Shown here: positions 1 through 11,800 of the stretch, in pieces | Layout: every line of letters starts with the position of its first letter | Numbering within the stretch: the stretch's first letter is position 1 | Source of the DNA: Harmothoe impar | Lineage: Eukaryota > Annelida > Polychaeta > Phyllodocida > Polynoidae | DNA: 64,000 bases | Direction of reading: 5' to 3' | Assembly (NCBI GenBank): GCA_947462335.1 | Contig: OX381713.1 | Location: 21,444,381-21,508,380, forward strand | The notes under the pieces: generated by a model | What the model saw: only the letters and a program-made list of their open reading frames with translations | Told to the model about the DNA's origin: nothing | The model's database searches: none | Program-made: the position numbers and the translations under genes

Positions 1-1414
1 TTTGTGGGCATGGTGCATGAATGCAGCATCGGCTGCCCCATGTTGACTTTAATTTTTTGTTAAAAAGCACCTGCCCGAGAAACCACTGTCAGGTCAGCAG
101 GGTTATTCATTAAAAAATTAAATGAACCATCAAATAGTGTTCTAAAGTACATACATGGTTGATGCTGAATTCAGAGTAACCACTTTAGGCAATCAAAAGA
201 ACGAGTAATTTCCCATGAGTGGGTGACATATAGGAATGGAAAAGGTTATGAATACTCTTGAAATATGACTTTATGATGAATAAAGATAAAAAAGATTTAA
301 AAAGAACTTTAGTTGTATTTATTTGATCTGATTAAGTGCTGATAGGATGATACCATTGCTTCTAACACATTAAGAAATCTACCTTTTTATTATCTGAGGT
401 ATATACCTAGTCAGACTCCAATCTATAAAGTATAGCAAAAAGAACAGAGCTGTACAATAAAATAACATTATGATTATTGAGTTAATAAAACTAAAACATG
501 CACTGTCTTTCATGTTCCCCAAGTACCCAATATGAGACTTAAATTTCCACATGTGACATCCCATCTGATAGTAAAATAGCTAAATCGTCTAGTTTTCAGT
601 TTTCTATATGACCCTCTTCACTGACTCACGGTTTGGTCTGAATTATCATAACATTGATAAAATCCTGTGTATTACAAAGGGAGATGTTTGCTGATCGTTG
701 CCATGGTTACATCACGTAAACACACCCCACTTCGCATACAGTTTTCCCCCCTTTTTAGGATAATATTGAGCTTGGTGGGATAGAGATAAATCCGTCTATT
801 GATTTTACTGTCAATGCATATTCACATGCGAAAAGGGAGAGTGTGGTAGTGCCAATCATATATGGGGAAAACAGCCCGAAAGTTGAAATTGATAATACTT
901 TGGATATTAGCAGATTATCATAAGCTGTTCTCTCAAATCCACTAATTTTTGCAAGTGTGATACGCTGTAAAAAGTTGGTTTTGCAGGTGCACAGTAGATT
1001 CTGCTGTAGGTGCTCAGGTGATTGTAGGTAAACAGTAGAATCTACTGTAAATCCCTTCTACAGCAGATTCTACTGTAGATCTACAGTGTACCTATACTAA
1101 CTATTTGCAGTGTAATGCAACCTTGGCTAGCACTCTTCACATTTCACCTATTCCAGTGCTAGCAAGTTCTACCTCGTGTGAGACTATTTAAAAAGCGAAA
1201 GTGTAGCGTCAGAGTTGCCATCACTTTACATAACGATGGGGCCCCTCGCCAAAAACCACATGACACAGCCACAGGGGCACAATGTTCACTTTCGTTCTTG
1301 GATACATTCAGATAATACAGCTCAGAGCTAATGCCTCAATCCCCAGCAGTATTTTCTATTGTATGATCTATTTTTAAACTATTTCAAACCAGTGCTTCGA
1401 TTCCTTTCGTCAAC

Positions 1415-1570
1415 AGGATGCATGGATTGAGTCATGGCAAGTGACCCACCATGGCCGGGTTCATGCATTATGCTGGCGGGGTTGATGGACCCCAAGGGGT
1501 CGGCATGATGCATCAATGCAGTGCCAGTGAGTAACTCGCCGGCACTATCTTGGTGCATCATTGACAGCAA
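1415..1570. repeat. GCATGATGCAT palindromic repeat, copy 1
   Basis: This copy carries ATGCATGG and CATGATGCATCAATGCA motifs, then GAGTAACTCGCCGGCA and a further TGGTGCATCA. The family consists of two arms ending in GCATGATGCAT around a GGCGAGTAACTCGCC core, often flanked by AAGGGTT/AACCCTT-like words. Here the left arm is degenerate. No coding potential is apparent. Confidence 0.6.
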
Positions 1571-1763
1571 GTAAATATGGATCCTTATGGCATTATGTCG
1601 TCTTTAAAGGGTTTCAGTTTCTGGTTTACAAACTTACTGAATGGCATGAAATTTAATTGTGGCCGCACATGAATCGTCATGGCACATGTGGTTATCATTT
1701 TCAGGGTTAACCTATATAGCAACATTTATTGACTAGATGCACCAATGAATCATGCAGCGCAGG

Positions 1764-1786
1764 TTGATTGATTGATTGATTGATTG
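1764..1786. repeat. (TTGA)n microsatellite
   Basis: About six tandem copies of a TTGA/GATT tetranucleotide. Confidence 0.9.
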
Positions 1787-1869
1787 GGTTGTTTAACGTC
1801 CAAGTGTACTTTGACGCCTGGGACATATCTCAAGTTGGCAAGGAGTCATCCACAAATAGTGGTAGTCTG

Positions 1870-2035
1870 CAGCGCAGGCGAATAACTCACCAGCACGGTG
1901 TGATGTGTGCATCCTGACCATGCACGGTGATGCACGAAAGCAGCTCTGGCGAGTGGTCTCGCTAGGGCTGCATCCATGCATCCATGCATCATGATGACCA
2001 TGGGCATTTCGCTAGCACATTAAACCATTATGCGG
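1870..2035. repeat. GCATGATGCAT palindromic repeat, copy 2
   Basis: GGCGAATAACTCACC occurs near 1877 and GGCGAGTGGTCTCGC near 1948, followed by GGGCTGCATCCATGCATCC and a CATCATGATG stretch. This is a diverged copy of the family described at 1415. Confidence 0.55.
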
Positions 2036-2047
2036 CCCTAAGAGGGT

Positions 2048-2110
2048 TAAACCCGCAGTTTCCAGTAACAGTCAGAGTGCAGTCGGGACAGGTACTCAGC
2101 TCTATATATA
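2048..2110 (+). repeat. Block shared with the Helentron leader
   Basis: Positions 2068-2110 match 39298-39340 at 37 of 43 bases, including an exact GGGACAGGTACTCAGC. A TTAAACCC word lies just upstream in both places, with about a 10-bp length difference. In the second place the block lies about 390 bp before the Helentron start codon. This may be a fragment of a related element or a shared leader or promoter. Confidence 0.5.
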
Positions 2111-3536
2111 GGGGCACTGGGCCTTTAAGAACGGGTCGTTTCACGGTCTGCTGGCTCTGATTTCCGGCTGTTCTATTTATCAGAACCAGAGGCGTCGAAC
2201 CCAATTGTAGCCATGACCTTGATAAGGTAGGACCTGTACAGCCATAAGGTGTGTGCGGCAGAGAATACACCTTCAATGGCCACAAAGCAGACTAGGCTAT
2301 GCGCAATAAAATATGTGCTTCAGATATTAGCAAAACAAAAAATGGCTGATCTTGGAAGCATTTATGTCATTTGTATGCAGGACGGAGGGGTGACAATTCC
2401 TGGCAATTTCAACTTGGCAAGTTAACTTTGAAGAGTCAACTTGGAAAGTTTGCAAAGTTTGCCTTTCCAGACTTTCTCACCATGTATGGTATGGTAGACG
2501 AGGCGTCTGCACGATTTTTTCCTAGTAACCTCTTTAGGTGAAAGACAGACTTTTTTTTTTAAAACTTCCTCACCATGTGACTTTTTAATTTTATATTTTC
2601 CTTTGGCCTTGTAAATGCTGGCTAGACATATCATCATGTAACCGCCCAATACCCCGCTAATCCGAGTTCGGAAAGTTGCCGGAATTAAGGGGTCCAGGTC
2701 GACAAATCGCTTTTTTGGAGCCTTTAAGCTATTGTCAATTTTTCCAAAAGTCGCCAGGTCACTTATATTATTGCCTTAGGTCGAAAGCCTTCAAAACAGC
2801 CCAGGTCGTCAGGTCGCTTTTGACCCACATCTGCAGCCACATTCATTCATGCAGATTATTCCATGTACCTTTAATGTGCCTGACTAGTAATGGATATGTC
2901 ACATTAAAAGGCAACGCTTTATGGCAGGCGTTTTCACGTTGATAAGTTGAACAGAAAATCTTAGAGAACAGAAGGAGCAGACAACATGATGGGGGGTAGA
3001 CCTCTAAATTCGACACGGCGACATAGCCTTTTCTTAAAATCGACATGCGAAATGAGGTCTAGTGACATGTGACATGAGGCTTAAAAAATAGTGATGAGGA
3101 CATGGGACATTTCTTAAAATCGAAATGGGATATGAGCATTGTTAAGCGACATAGAACATCTGACATGCGACATTTCTTAAAATCGACATGCAACATGGGG
3201 ACCCGCCCATCTATCCCAACATAAAAAAAGAGAACCTGGCACTATTTACTTTGAACGATTATGGGCGGTTTCACACCCGTTATAATGTAAGCGTTAACCA
3301 TATCCTTTTTTGGCAATGTCATAGTGATAGTTCTTCCCTAGTTTGTGGCATTACATCGTTTCCCTATTCTTTAGCCATGCTAGGATTGCAGTTAGCTAAG
3401 TTTTATAAGCATGGCCTTCTAAGGATGCCGAAGTGGCGGTGGGACTACGGAGGGTGACGACGTCCTAACCAAAAACAAGCCATTTCTCATCGTAGAAATA
3501 GCTTACCACGAGGATCAGGTCTCCTTCTCTAAGTAA

Positions 3537-3888
3537 AGGGAGTTTTTTTTAAAACAGGGGGGGGCAGGCAAAAGAAATGTCACCTGTTTTAAGCAACAAA
3601 AAAAGCCTGAACATTACTATGCTTCCCGGGTCCGCAAATTGGCGGAGGTGCGTAAATACGCTCTCCATATATTTATGGAGGTCCGCAAATATGTATGGGA
3701 ATCGTTTTTTTTTTGTACTTAAGCAAATACGGAGCTCCATATATATATTTGCGGACCTCCGCAAATTTATGGAAGCAAATTTACAGACCTCCGCAAATTT
3801 ACGGACCTCCACAAATTTGTGGAGAAACAGAGCCCAGGGGAGGTAAAATTTGTCGATCTCCCCTGTTGTTAAAAAATAATCACTCGCT
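3537..3888. mobile_element. G-run inverted-repeat element, copy 1
   Basis: The left end reads AGGGAGT, a T-run, then AACAGGGGGGGG. The right end is its inverse: CCCCTGTTGTT, an A-run, then AATCACTCGCT. The interior holds repeated GGACCTCCGCAAATTT and its complement, so the transcript would fold strongly. The ends match those at 25995, 32270 and 52425. There is no transposase frame, so this is a non-autonomous element. Confidence 0.6.
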
Positions 3889-4225
3889 AAATATAGAGTT
3901 GCTGCTTTGGTGTTTTTGATAAAATAAATAAAAAGGTACATCTGATATATGTAGGACACACACAGTAGGTCCTCTTATAGAGTTGTCATACCACTTTACG
4001 TTTGCTACTTACTACTGTATTTCTGTCACACCCTGACATTGGTACCTACCCATAAACATACCACATGACAACGCTAAATGCCTGACTTTAAATATCATAA
4101 ATGCCAACTAAAGACTATGCCATTATTGAACTGATTCAATGTCTCAAACGAATCTACTGAAGCCACCAAAATGCACACCGCCCAGGTGTATACATACATG
4201 TGTAACGGATAAGGAAAAGTCATCT

Positions 4226-4297
4226 GGAGAAAGCGGGACTCAAACCCACGACCTTCAGATCCATGGACCAGCTGCTCTACCGCTGAGCTACTTCCCC
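4226..4297 (-). repeat. tRNA-like repeat, copy A
   Basis: The minus strand reads GGGGAAGTAGCTCAGCGGTA (A-box-like) and ends GGTTTGAGTCCCGCTTTCTC, so it has tRNA acceptor, D and T arm features in 72 nt. The anticodon stem has a mismatch and an apparent six-base loop, so I do not call a functional tRNA. The sequence 5' of it (4298-4395) is also shared with copies B and C and contains a GGATTACTTGAGTAATCC palindrome. Confidence 0.65.
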
Positions 4298-4575
4298 TTC
4301 TGACAACTTTGCCGCACCGTACGTTACTGAATCGGTATAAGGGTAAAGAGGACAGCAGGATTACTTGAGTAATCCTGCCAATTTCTTGACTGGACTCCAT
4401 GCTGAACTCCAACTGCCCGTACTGGGGACCAACACTTCCAAACCTGCTTCTCCAACTACCAACCGCCCGCAGGGGGCCAATCCTTAGCAAGTGGGAATGC
4501 TCCAACCGTATAGTCAACCGTAATGGTGAGTGTGCTCGCTTTCTCCACCAGTGTAACACACTCAGAAAGTTATTT

Positions 4576-4647
4576 GGAGAAAGCGGAACTAGAACCCACG
4601 ACCTTCAGATCCATGGCCCAGCTGCTCTACTGCTGAGCTACTTCCCC
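4576..4647 (-). repeat. tRNA-like repeat, copy B
   Basis: A close relative of copy A 280 bp away in the same orientation. The T arm is degraded (GGTTCTAGTTCC) and the D loop differs by one base. Shared flanking words include CAGTAAC and TGTCAGAAG. Probably a pseudogene or SINE-like copy. Confidence 0.65.
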
Positions 4648-5287
4648 TTCTGACAAATTAACTGCACAGTATGTTACTGCATCGGTATGGTACAGAGCAG
4701 AGCAGGATTACCCGAGTGATACCCCTTGCAGGTTTACCACCGAAGCGCAGAGAATCCGACTCCTACACATGTATAAGTCTCCAAACACGAAGTCCAACAT
4801 TTAATGTACTTAACACACCCTAGATATTAATAATATTTCGCATTCAAAATGAAATATTATTTTTAGATATTTTTTAGAAACTGCCCACTTAAAGTACTGG
4901 AAGTCCACTTTCATATGACATATCAATACACAACAAGACGAGTGGACGGTGATCCGCTGTGTTTCTGGCTCTTTCTGAGTTGAAAAGATCACACATTGTA
5001 ACCTGAAACACAATGTTTTCTAAACTCCCAAAAGACGGTAATTATCACACTCCTGACGAGTTGAAATCGGCCATCTGCGTACCATTTTAAGTATAGTAAA
5101 AACGTGGTGACATTTTTGCTGAAATCATTGGGCCATTTCTTTGCGTGGGTGATATACAAAAGGACATTGAAACATCCTGTATCAACACATATTACTTTTA
5201 TAGGACAATGGGAGACGAGAGGAGTCTGGAAGGTGTGCTCAGTTGGCTGCTTACCAGTACCAGTCCTGGTAGTACATGTGTTGTACA

Positions 5288-6065
5288 CCCGGGGGGGGGG
5301 CACTCAAATTTCTTTTTGACACGGGTGTGCGGCTGGCCCTTTGACAACCCTTACCCTTGGTAAGGGGGATTTTGTGCAGAAGTGACCTTTGGTGAGGGGG
5401 ATTTTGGTCAAAAGTGCAGAGGCGTAGGAAGCAAATCTTTATTGGGGGGGGGCCCAAGGGGGGCCCACTCCAACCAACTTAAAGTATCGGTTTTTATGCA
5501 CGATGTATCATATACATCCTTAAATTAGATTGTATGGAAAAGTAGTATTTGAGCTCCCTTTAGGTCTGATTTAGGGGCCCAGCCCCCTCTGCCCCTACTT
5601 TTCCCTATGCGGGATTGAAAATTGTGTCTATTATATTACAGGTCTTGAAAATTTTGGGGGGGCCAAACATATTCAGGCCCCCCTCCTCAGTGGTTGGGGG
5701 GGCTCGGGCCCCCCTGGCCCCCCCCCCTTTTCCTACGCCACTGAAGTGACCCTTGCTGAGGGGGATTTCGGAGAAAAGTGCCCAGATTTTAGCAATTTTA
5801 CTCGAGGAGTCGCCCTTGGTGTAAGAATTTTGGTCAAAAGTGATACTTGTCGCGAAGAATTTTGGCAAAATGTGACCCTATTTGGGGGGATTTCGTTGAA
5901 ATCTCCGAAAAGTGACCCTTGGTGAGAGGGATTTTGGTGAAAATTGATCCTTGGTGAGGGGGATTTTGGTGAAAAGCAGACCCTTGGTGAGGGGGATTTT
6001 GCTCAAAAAGTACCCTTCCCAGCCGCACACCTGTGTATACAAAATATACCAAGTGCCCCCCCGGG
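5288..6065. mobile_element. hAT-like inverted-repeat element, copy 1 (nested host)
   Basis: The ends are inverted: CCCGGG, a G run and CACT on the left, AAGTG, a C run and GGG on the right, each followed inward by GTGTGCGGCTGG or its complement. A perfect 8-bp duplication GTTGTACA flanks it (5280-5287 and 6066-6073), the size typical of hAT elements. The interior has tandem units of about 30 bp around CCTTGGTGAGGGGGATTTTG and a second element inserted at 5417-5743. No transposase is visible. Confidence 0.8.
5417..5743. mobile_element. Small inverted-repeat element nested in the hAT-like copy
   Basis: The termini are CAGAGGCGTAGGAA and, inverted, CAGTGGCGTAGGAA (one mismatch in 14). A 5-bp duplication AAGTG lies on each side (5412-5416 and 5744-5748). 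It interrupts the tandem repeats of the outer element, so it inserted later. The interior is rich in G and C runs and has no frame of interest. Confidence 0.75.
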
Positions 6066-6552
6066 GTTGTACAGACCCCAACCCTGGCTATGAGACAAGT
6101 CTCATTACTAACATTCCTATCATGTCTGCATGTGTATATAATGTATACAGGGGCGGATCCAGAGGGCGGGGTGGGGGGATCTTGGGCCCCCCACCCCCAT
6201 CCCTTTGGATTGGTTTCCCCCAATTTCTTTTCAAATTCCTGGGTCCGACACAGGTGTAAATTGCATTGCGTAATTATAGCTTTTCTTTTATATTAGTTAT
6301 CTGGGATTAAAGTAACCAATCTAGACAAATTAAATGTTCATAATACAAAGTCATGATAAACTAGCGGGCTGCCTGTGACTGTTATCATATCCTACTATCA
6401 TCACCCACCTTTCCCTTTGATAATGCAAATAATTTGATAATTGCGCATTTCTCACTGAGGACCATGTTATGTGCGCAATACCCGAGACAACCATTGCATG
6501 GTGCGGCCGACTGTAACGAGAGGATGCTGTGAGCTGAGGAACGCTATAAGGC

Positions 6553-6789
6553 CGGACTCCACTAGGGCGACACAGCTACCTGCGAAACAGGGCGTTCCTT
6601 TAGGTCCTTTCTTCTCAAATAGAGATACCTGTTTCGCCGTGTTTCACCCTGAGTGTCGCTCTGAATGTCCCTAGGAACAGGGCGACATTCAGGGTGAAAC
6701 ACAGCGAAACAGGGCGATCTATTTGAGAACAAAGGACTTAAAAGAACGCCCTGTTTCACAGGTAGCTGTGTCGCCCTAGTGGAGTCGGA
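6553..6789. mobile_element. Foldback Mutator-like element
   Basis: Nearly the whole element is an inverted repeat. The arms, about 110 bp each, are 6554-6664 and 6680-6786, both containing ACTCCACTAGGGCGACACAG and a GAAACAGGGCG word. The flanks carry a 10-bp direct duplication GCTATAAGGC (6543-6552 and 6790-6799), in the 9-11 bp range of Mutator-like transposons. No coding content. Confidence 0.8.
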
Positions 6790-6831
6790 GCTATAAGGCA
6801 TAGGCGGCACTGTAGCTGGTTGCGGCAGACG

Positions 6832-7351
6832 CCCGGGGGGGGCACTTAGTATATTTTGTATACACATGCATGTGTGCGGCTGGGAAGGGTACTTTTTCTA
6901 CAAAATCGCCCTAACAAGGGTCCACTTTTCAAAGAAAAATCGCCCTAACAAGGGTCCACTTTCATGAAAATCGCCCTAACAAGGGTCTACTTTTCACAAA
7001 AATGTCCGGGTTTTCGCCAAGATTTGCCCGTTTTCACAAAAAATGTCGCAGTTTTCAACAAAATTCTTTGCAAGAGGGTAATTTTTTCAGCAGATTTACA
7101 CAAACATGGGTTATTCTATTGTTTTTTTACCGAAACCTAGGCACTTTTGGTCGAAAATGCCCTAACAAGGGTAACTTTTTGGCATTAACATCTACCTTTT
7201 ATCGCTTTTTTACCGAAACCTAGGCACTTTTGACCGAAAATGCCCTAACAAGGGTAACTTTTTGGCATCAAAATCGCCCTAACAAGGGTAAGGGTTGTCA
7301 GAGGTCCAGCCGCACACCCCTGTCAAAAAAAATTCAAGTGCCCCCCCCGGG
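6832..7351. mobile_element. hAT-like inverted-repeat element, copy 2
   Basis: Same family as 5288-6065, with CCCGGG-run-CACTT ends and inward GTGTGCGGCTGG. It is flanked by its own perfect 8-bp duplication GGCAGACG (6824-6831 and 7352-7359). The interior has tandem units based on ATCGCCCTAACAAGGGT. Two copies with different perfect target duplications establish the family boundaries. Confidence 0.82.
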
Positions 7352-7659
7352 GGCAGACGGCACTGATAAGAGCTGATAGGCTGGCTACAAGTGTGTCCCT
7401 GGAAGTGATGGTTACCCAGGGACAAGGTACCAGTCAGGCTGTGTGTTAACAGTGATTGTAACCGCACCCAGCGAAATTTTAAATGGCGGACCCACTGGTT
7501 ATGAGTCTACAGCGCTATACCCTGGTTCCCCTGCAGCACCAGGCGGCACACACTGTTTACTCATGTCTGCTCCCTCCTCCTAAGGGGAAGGGTGTATGTG
7601 CCATCATGTCCATTCATAGATATCATGTCAACAAAAAGGCACAGTACATTAAAGTATTA

Positions 7660-7870
7660 TATGGTCCTAGACCCCTAAATTCGACATGGCGACATGGGCC
7701 ATGGCTTAATGACATGGGAAAGAAGGACAAAATAGATATTGATATGGGATATGGCCATTTCTTATATAGTCGACAGGGGACATCCCCCCCCCCCCCCCCA
7801 CGTCGTCTAGTGTATGCAAGACGGCGTACATGTAGTACTAAGACCATGACATGGAAGTACCGGTACTAGC
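7660..7870. repeat. CGACATGGCGACATGG dispersed repeat
   Basis: The start, CTAAATTCGACATGGCGACA, resembles 2999-3060, where CTCTAAATTCGACACGGCGA is followed by several TTCTTAAAATCGACATG units up to about 3195. The two places probably carry related repeats. The C run at 7788-7799 sits inside. Confidence 0.45.
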
Positions 7871-8825
7871 CAGCCTGTACGAATACCCTAAAGTTGACAA
7901 CAACAAAAAGGTTAAAAACATGAACATTTCTTCAAAATTGCATAAAAAACGTATGGTCGGTCCGGTGACCTGAAACAAACCTCTCTTTTTTTGGCCTAAG
8001 CGCTAACTTTGCGACCACGCTTGTGTCTTGTTTTTGTAAGTGACCTAAAGACTGATTTGTTTCTTTGATCTCCCACGACTGCCAATACCATATACCTCAC
8101 AGGGACACAATACATTAGGGGGTACTCGATGGCTCCTAAGGCTTAACAATGGGCACAGATTTACCCGTTATATATACACTCTGATATCGCAGGGTTTCCC
8201 ACCGACTTGAATAGAATCCTCCATTTGTTCCCCCTTTTGTGTGTTTCATTGTAAATCTCGTCAGTGTCCATAGCAGCATACTGCTTTGATGCAAATTATA
8301 TGTGAGTAGTTTGCAGTGCTGTATACAGCAAAATAGCATCATGCCGTCCTTAGCGGTTTAAGTATTTTTACAAAACAGATGCCCCTTTAATTAGATGTAA
8401 ATCTTAACATCTCTTTCCGACCCTCTTAAGAAAAAGAAAAAATACATGTACTACTTCATTGGTTGGAAAGACTGCCATTCTGTAAATTTCCAAATGTAAG
8501 GGGTGTATCATCGATATCTTCTTCCACAAAGTATCAGGTAGTTTTAGAGGTGGGTGGGGGGCCCTTGTATAGAGTATCTCTGTAGGTAACTAGAGTATAG
8601 ACTGTAGTCTTTGTAACTGATGACTAACTTCAGGATGATAATCAAACCATTAAATTACCGTTATTAACCGAGACTCATTTTATTAATAGATTTTTTCGTT
8701 TTTATGTGAAGATTGGTGATAAATGAGCAATTGGGCCAACAAAAGACGTGTCAGATTATCAGGAACATTCTTTTAAAATATATAGTATAGCCCTCCTCCA
8801 AACTTCTGCCATGCTCATTTGGTAT

Positions 8826-8990
8826 ACCCTAAAACCTCGCGTATAAGCCTAACTCGCGTATAAGCCGCACCCCGACTTTGGGCCGATCCTATAAGCCGCA
8901 CCAGAGATCTGATTATGGTGACTGTGCCATAGCAGCAAAAACTCACGTATAAGCTGCACACTGACCCTGGGCCAATGCTATAAGTATTTG
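8826..8990. repeat. TATAAGCCGCAC repeat end
   Basis: Contains CCTAAAACCTCGCGTATAAG, then two GTATAAGCCGCAC-like units and TGGGCCGATCCTATAAGCCG. The same words occur at 16450-16530, 33600-33665 and at the ends of the element at 34062-35513. Confidence 0.6.
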
Positions 8991-10964
8991 AAAATACCAT
9001 TTAATACAAGCTGTGCACTAATTCTCTGTATAAACATGTCACACCCTGGTACTATACACATCCCACAGACAAAGCCACACAATGGATGACTCAGTGGACT
9101 CAAGTTGGAGAGCAAGACTTCTTTCTTTAAAGACTCCCAGAGCAGAGAAAAGAAAATAGTAGTTTACCAATGGGACATTCAGGCCTGTACATTGCAGGTG
9201 TTACCAGCCCTGCTGTATTTGTGCTGGTTCAAAGGTATAGAGGTGTACTGTAGATCATGTAATGGGAACTCCGCTGTAGATGTTTCCCCCATGTCTTTGG
9301 GATGCAAACCGCTGAACCTTTCTCACTATCAAATTGCATAAAATCTTCTCAATACATTTCATGTAAAACAATTTTCATATATTTGAGCAGCAAATTGATG
9401 AGAATTTTAATTTAGCAATTATTGCAAATTTGTCGTGTAGACACTCTGCAGAACTGCACGTTGTGGGGTGGGAGGGGGGGGGGGTAGTTCCCATTTTAAC
9501 ACGGCTGCTACACGTTCACGTAGATCTTATGGGACGAGTGTGTGGATGCGTCCAAGGATGCGTCCAACGTTCACGTAGTTTCCGTGTTGTACACGTACAG
9601 AAGCCCAGTGACCCTGTCTACCATGTTTGTTCTCTGCTATTTGTTAGTCGTGTGCTGCCGTCAAGGAAACCACCCCCTTCACCTCATTTCTACCCCCCCC
9701 CCCCCGAACCTTATACTCATATAATACTGTAATAGTGCTATATAGCCTTATATGGCCTTCCTTCCTACTTCCATCTCATATCCTTCCTATCCCTCATTAT
9801 CATATACTCCTGCCCTATTCCTCGTACACCAGTGCACATCATTCAAGTTGTAACCCGTAAGTTGTGGCTACGGTTCCAGGCTCTGTCAGTTTGTATCATA
9901 TTTTGTAATTTTTTGAGTTTATAAAGTATTTTATTTCACTTGGTGATTTTCTAAAAGACGATACAGTCAAAAAAGGGCTCTTGACCCTTTATCATTGTTA
10001 CGGGAGGTCTTATATGTTAATTATCATTATTGAAATAAATTTTTCATGTATAGGTAATAACGGTAGTTTTACAAGTTCAAAACTGGTCATTGGATGTATG
10101 TTAACTAAGACGCACAGCAGCCAAGACAATCCAAAACGTGTTAAATCTCTGTCTGCACATACCCCTACCACCTAATCCCTATAGCAGCTCTGTGCCTGTA
10201 ATTAATGGATTATCGTGCTCTGTTTAACCACTAATCCGGATCCTGTACGCCTCGCCTCCCTCCATCCTAACATGACACATTTGTACCTTACGGTCGCGAT
10301 ATAGCGCCAGGTATTAAAAGAGCACCGGTTTTGTATAAGCACCCTGGTACAGGCAGCCAAGTGCCTTAAAATTTGATTTAAGCACTGAATTAGGATCTGG
10401 GATAATGCGCCTTCTCTTATTAATTTTCAATGGTACGATTTACCCTGTGGTAGAGGGTCCAATGCTCTCTTGGGGAAACTTAATCAAATGTTTTCAATAG
10501 TTTGGCTTGAACCAACGTACACCGGGGGGGGGGGGGGGGGTCAGTGAGTTTCTAAATATTCTGAGAATGTCTACCAGATTGGGTTAGTGAGTTTCTAAAG
10601 GTTCTGAAATTCCCCACAGGGTCCCGCCACTAATTTGTCAGAATTATCATTAAGAGAGCTCCCGTTGATAATCACAACAGTATGATGTAGACATTAACCT
10701 TGCATTTGCTTCTTTATGAGTAGGGTGTCGAGTCTTAACGTGTTCACCAACACTTTGAGCTGCACCAACGCTGCTTTTGGTCATTACAACTGCTGTCGGA
10801 CATGAAGTACAATGGCCATTTCCTGACCTTACACCTGTAGCCACCACTCATCACCTACAGCCTCAAGGGGTCATAAATCAACCTTGAACAGTTTTCAACA
10901 GTGAAGGCAACCTGTAACTAGAGTAGCAACTGAAGCAGTACGTTCTATACATCTCATTGCTGGG

Positions 10965-11290
10965 CCTAGTCCTGCACAGACTCCTTGCACAACTAGGGAA
11001 GGGTCCTGATAGTACCTAGTCCTGTTCAGACGCCTTCCACAACTAGGGAAGGGTCCTGATAGTACCTAGTGCTGTTCAGACTGGTTTCACATCTAGGGAA
11101 GGGTCCTGATAGTACCTAGTCCTGTTCAGACTGTTTTCACAACTGAGTAAGGGTCCTTATGGTAGCTAGACCTGCCCAGACTCCTGCTACAGTTAAATAA
11201 GGATCCTGGTGGTACCTAGACCTATCCGGTTTCCTTCAACAACTTAAGTAAGGGTCTTGATAGTGCCTAGTCCTGCTCAGGCTCCTGCTA
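10965..11290. repeat. 50-bp minisatellite, about 6.5 units
   Basis: The units begin CCTAGTCCTG and contain CACAACTAGGGAAGGGTCCT. Starts are spaced exactly 50 bp for the first units (10965, 11015, 11065, 11115), and divergence increases to the right. No coding frame is maintained. Confidence 0.85.
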
Positions 11291-11734
11291 TCACCGTGCT
11301 AAAACTGCAGAGCATCCTAGGAGAGAGAACCGTGGTAGTTAACTTGTCACCTCCATATGGAATTCCCTATAAAATGTGCTGGTGCAGTGTGCACCTTACA
11401 TATCAATAGAACCAGTAGGTGGTTACATAGTGGACAAACTAGACCCACCTGTACCCTCAGTTGACCCATCACTGAACAAACCCCATTTCTAGTGCCCTCA
11501 CCACCCTCACCCCTCCCATCCCCTCATCCCTGACCTACGCCCTACATACTATACACTATGACTGACTCCTTGATTACTCCTTCATTTTCAGAGATGGAAT
11601 TCAATTGACTCCCATTAGAAAGGATGTTTTTACGATACAAGCTTCACTTTCTTCCAACTATAAGTATTGACGTTACATAGTAGAAATTAGGCTTATCAAC
11701 TGAAAGTAGAAGCTTTGATCATCAGGGTGACCCC

Positions 11735-11800
11735 TGTATGGGCTGCAGTATGCCCTTTGGCGCATGAATGCAGCTCTTATGAGTTTACAATTCATGTATC
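11735..11800. repeat. Fragment of the GCATGATGCAT family
   Basis: Single half-element words (GGGCTGCAGTATGCCC, GCGCATGAATGCAGC) without the central palindrome. A weak copy. Confidence 0.35.

Noticed and set aside
10650..10847. Minus-strand frame with a C-x2-C ... H-x4-H pattern, like a zinc finger
   Set aside because: A single isolated motif with no splice-consistent neighbours and no recognisable family.
10965..11290. CRISPR-like array
   Set aside because: The 50-bp units are contiguous and diverge along their whole length, with no constant repeat separated by unique spacers, and the genome is eukaryotic.
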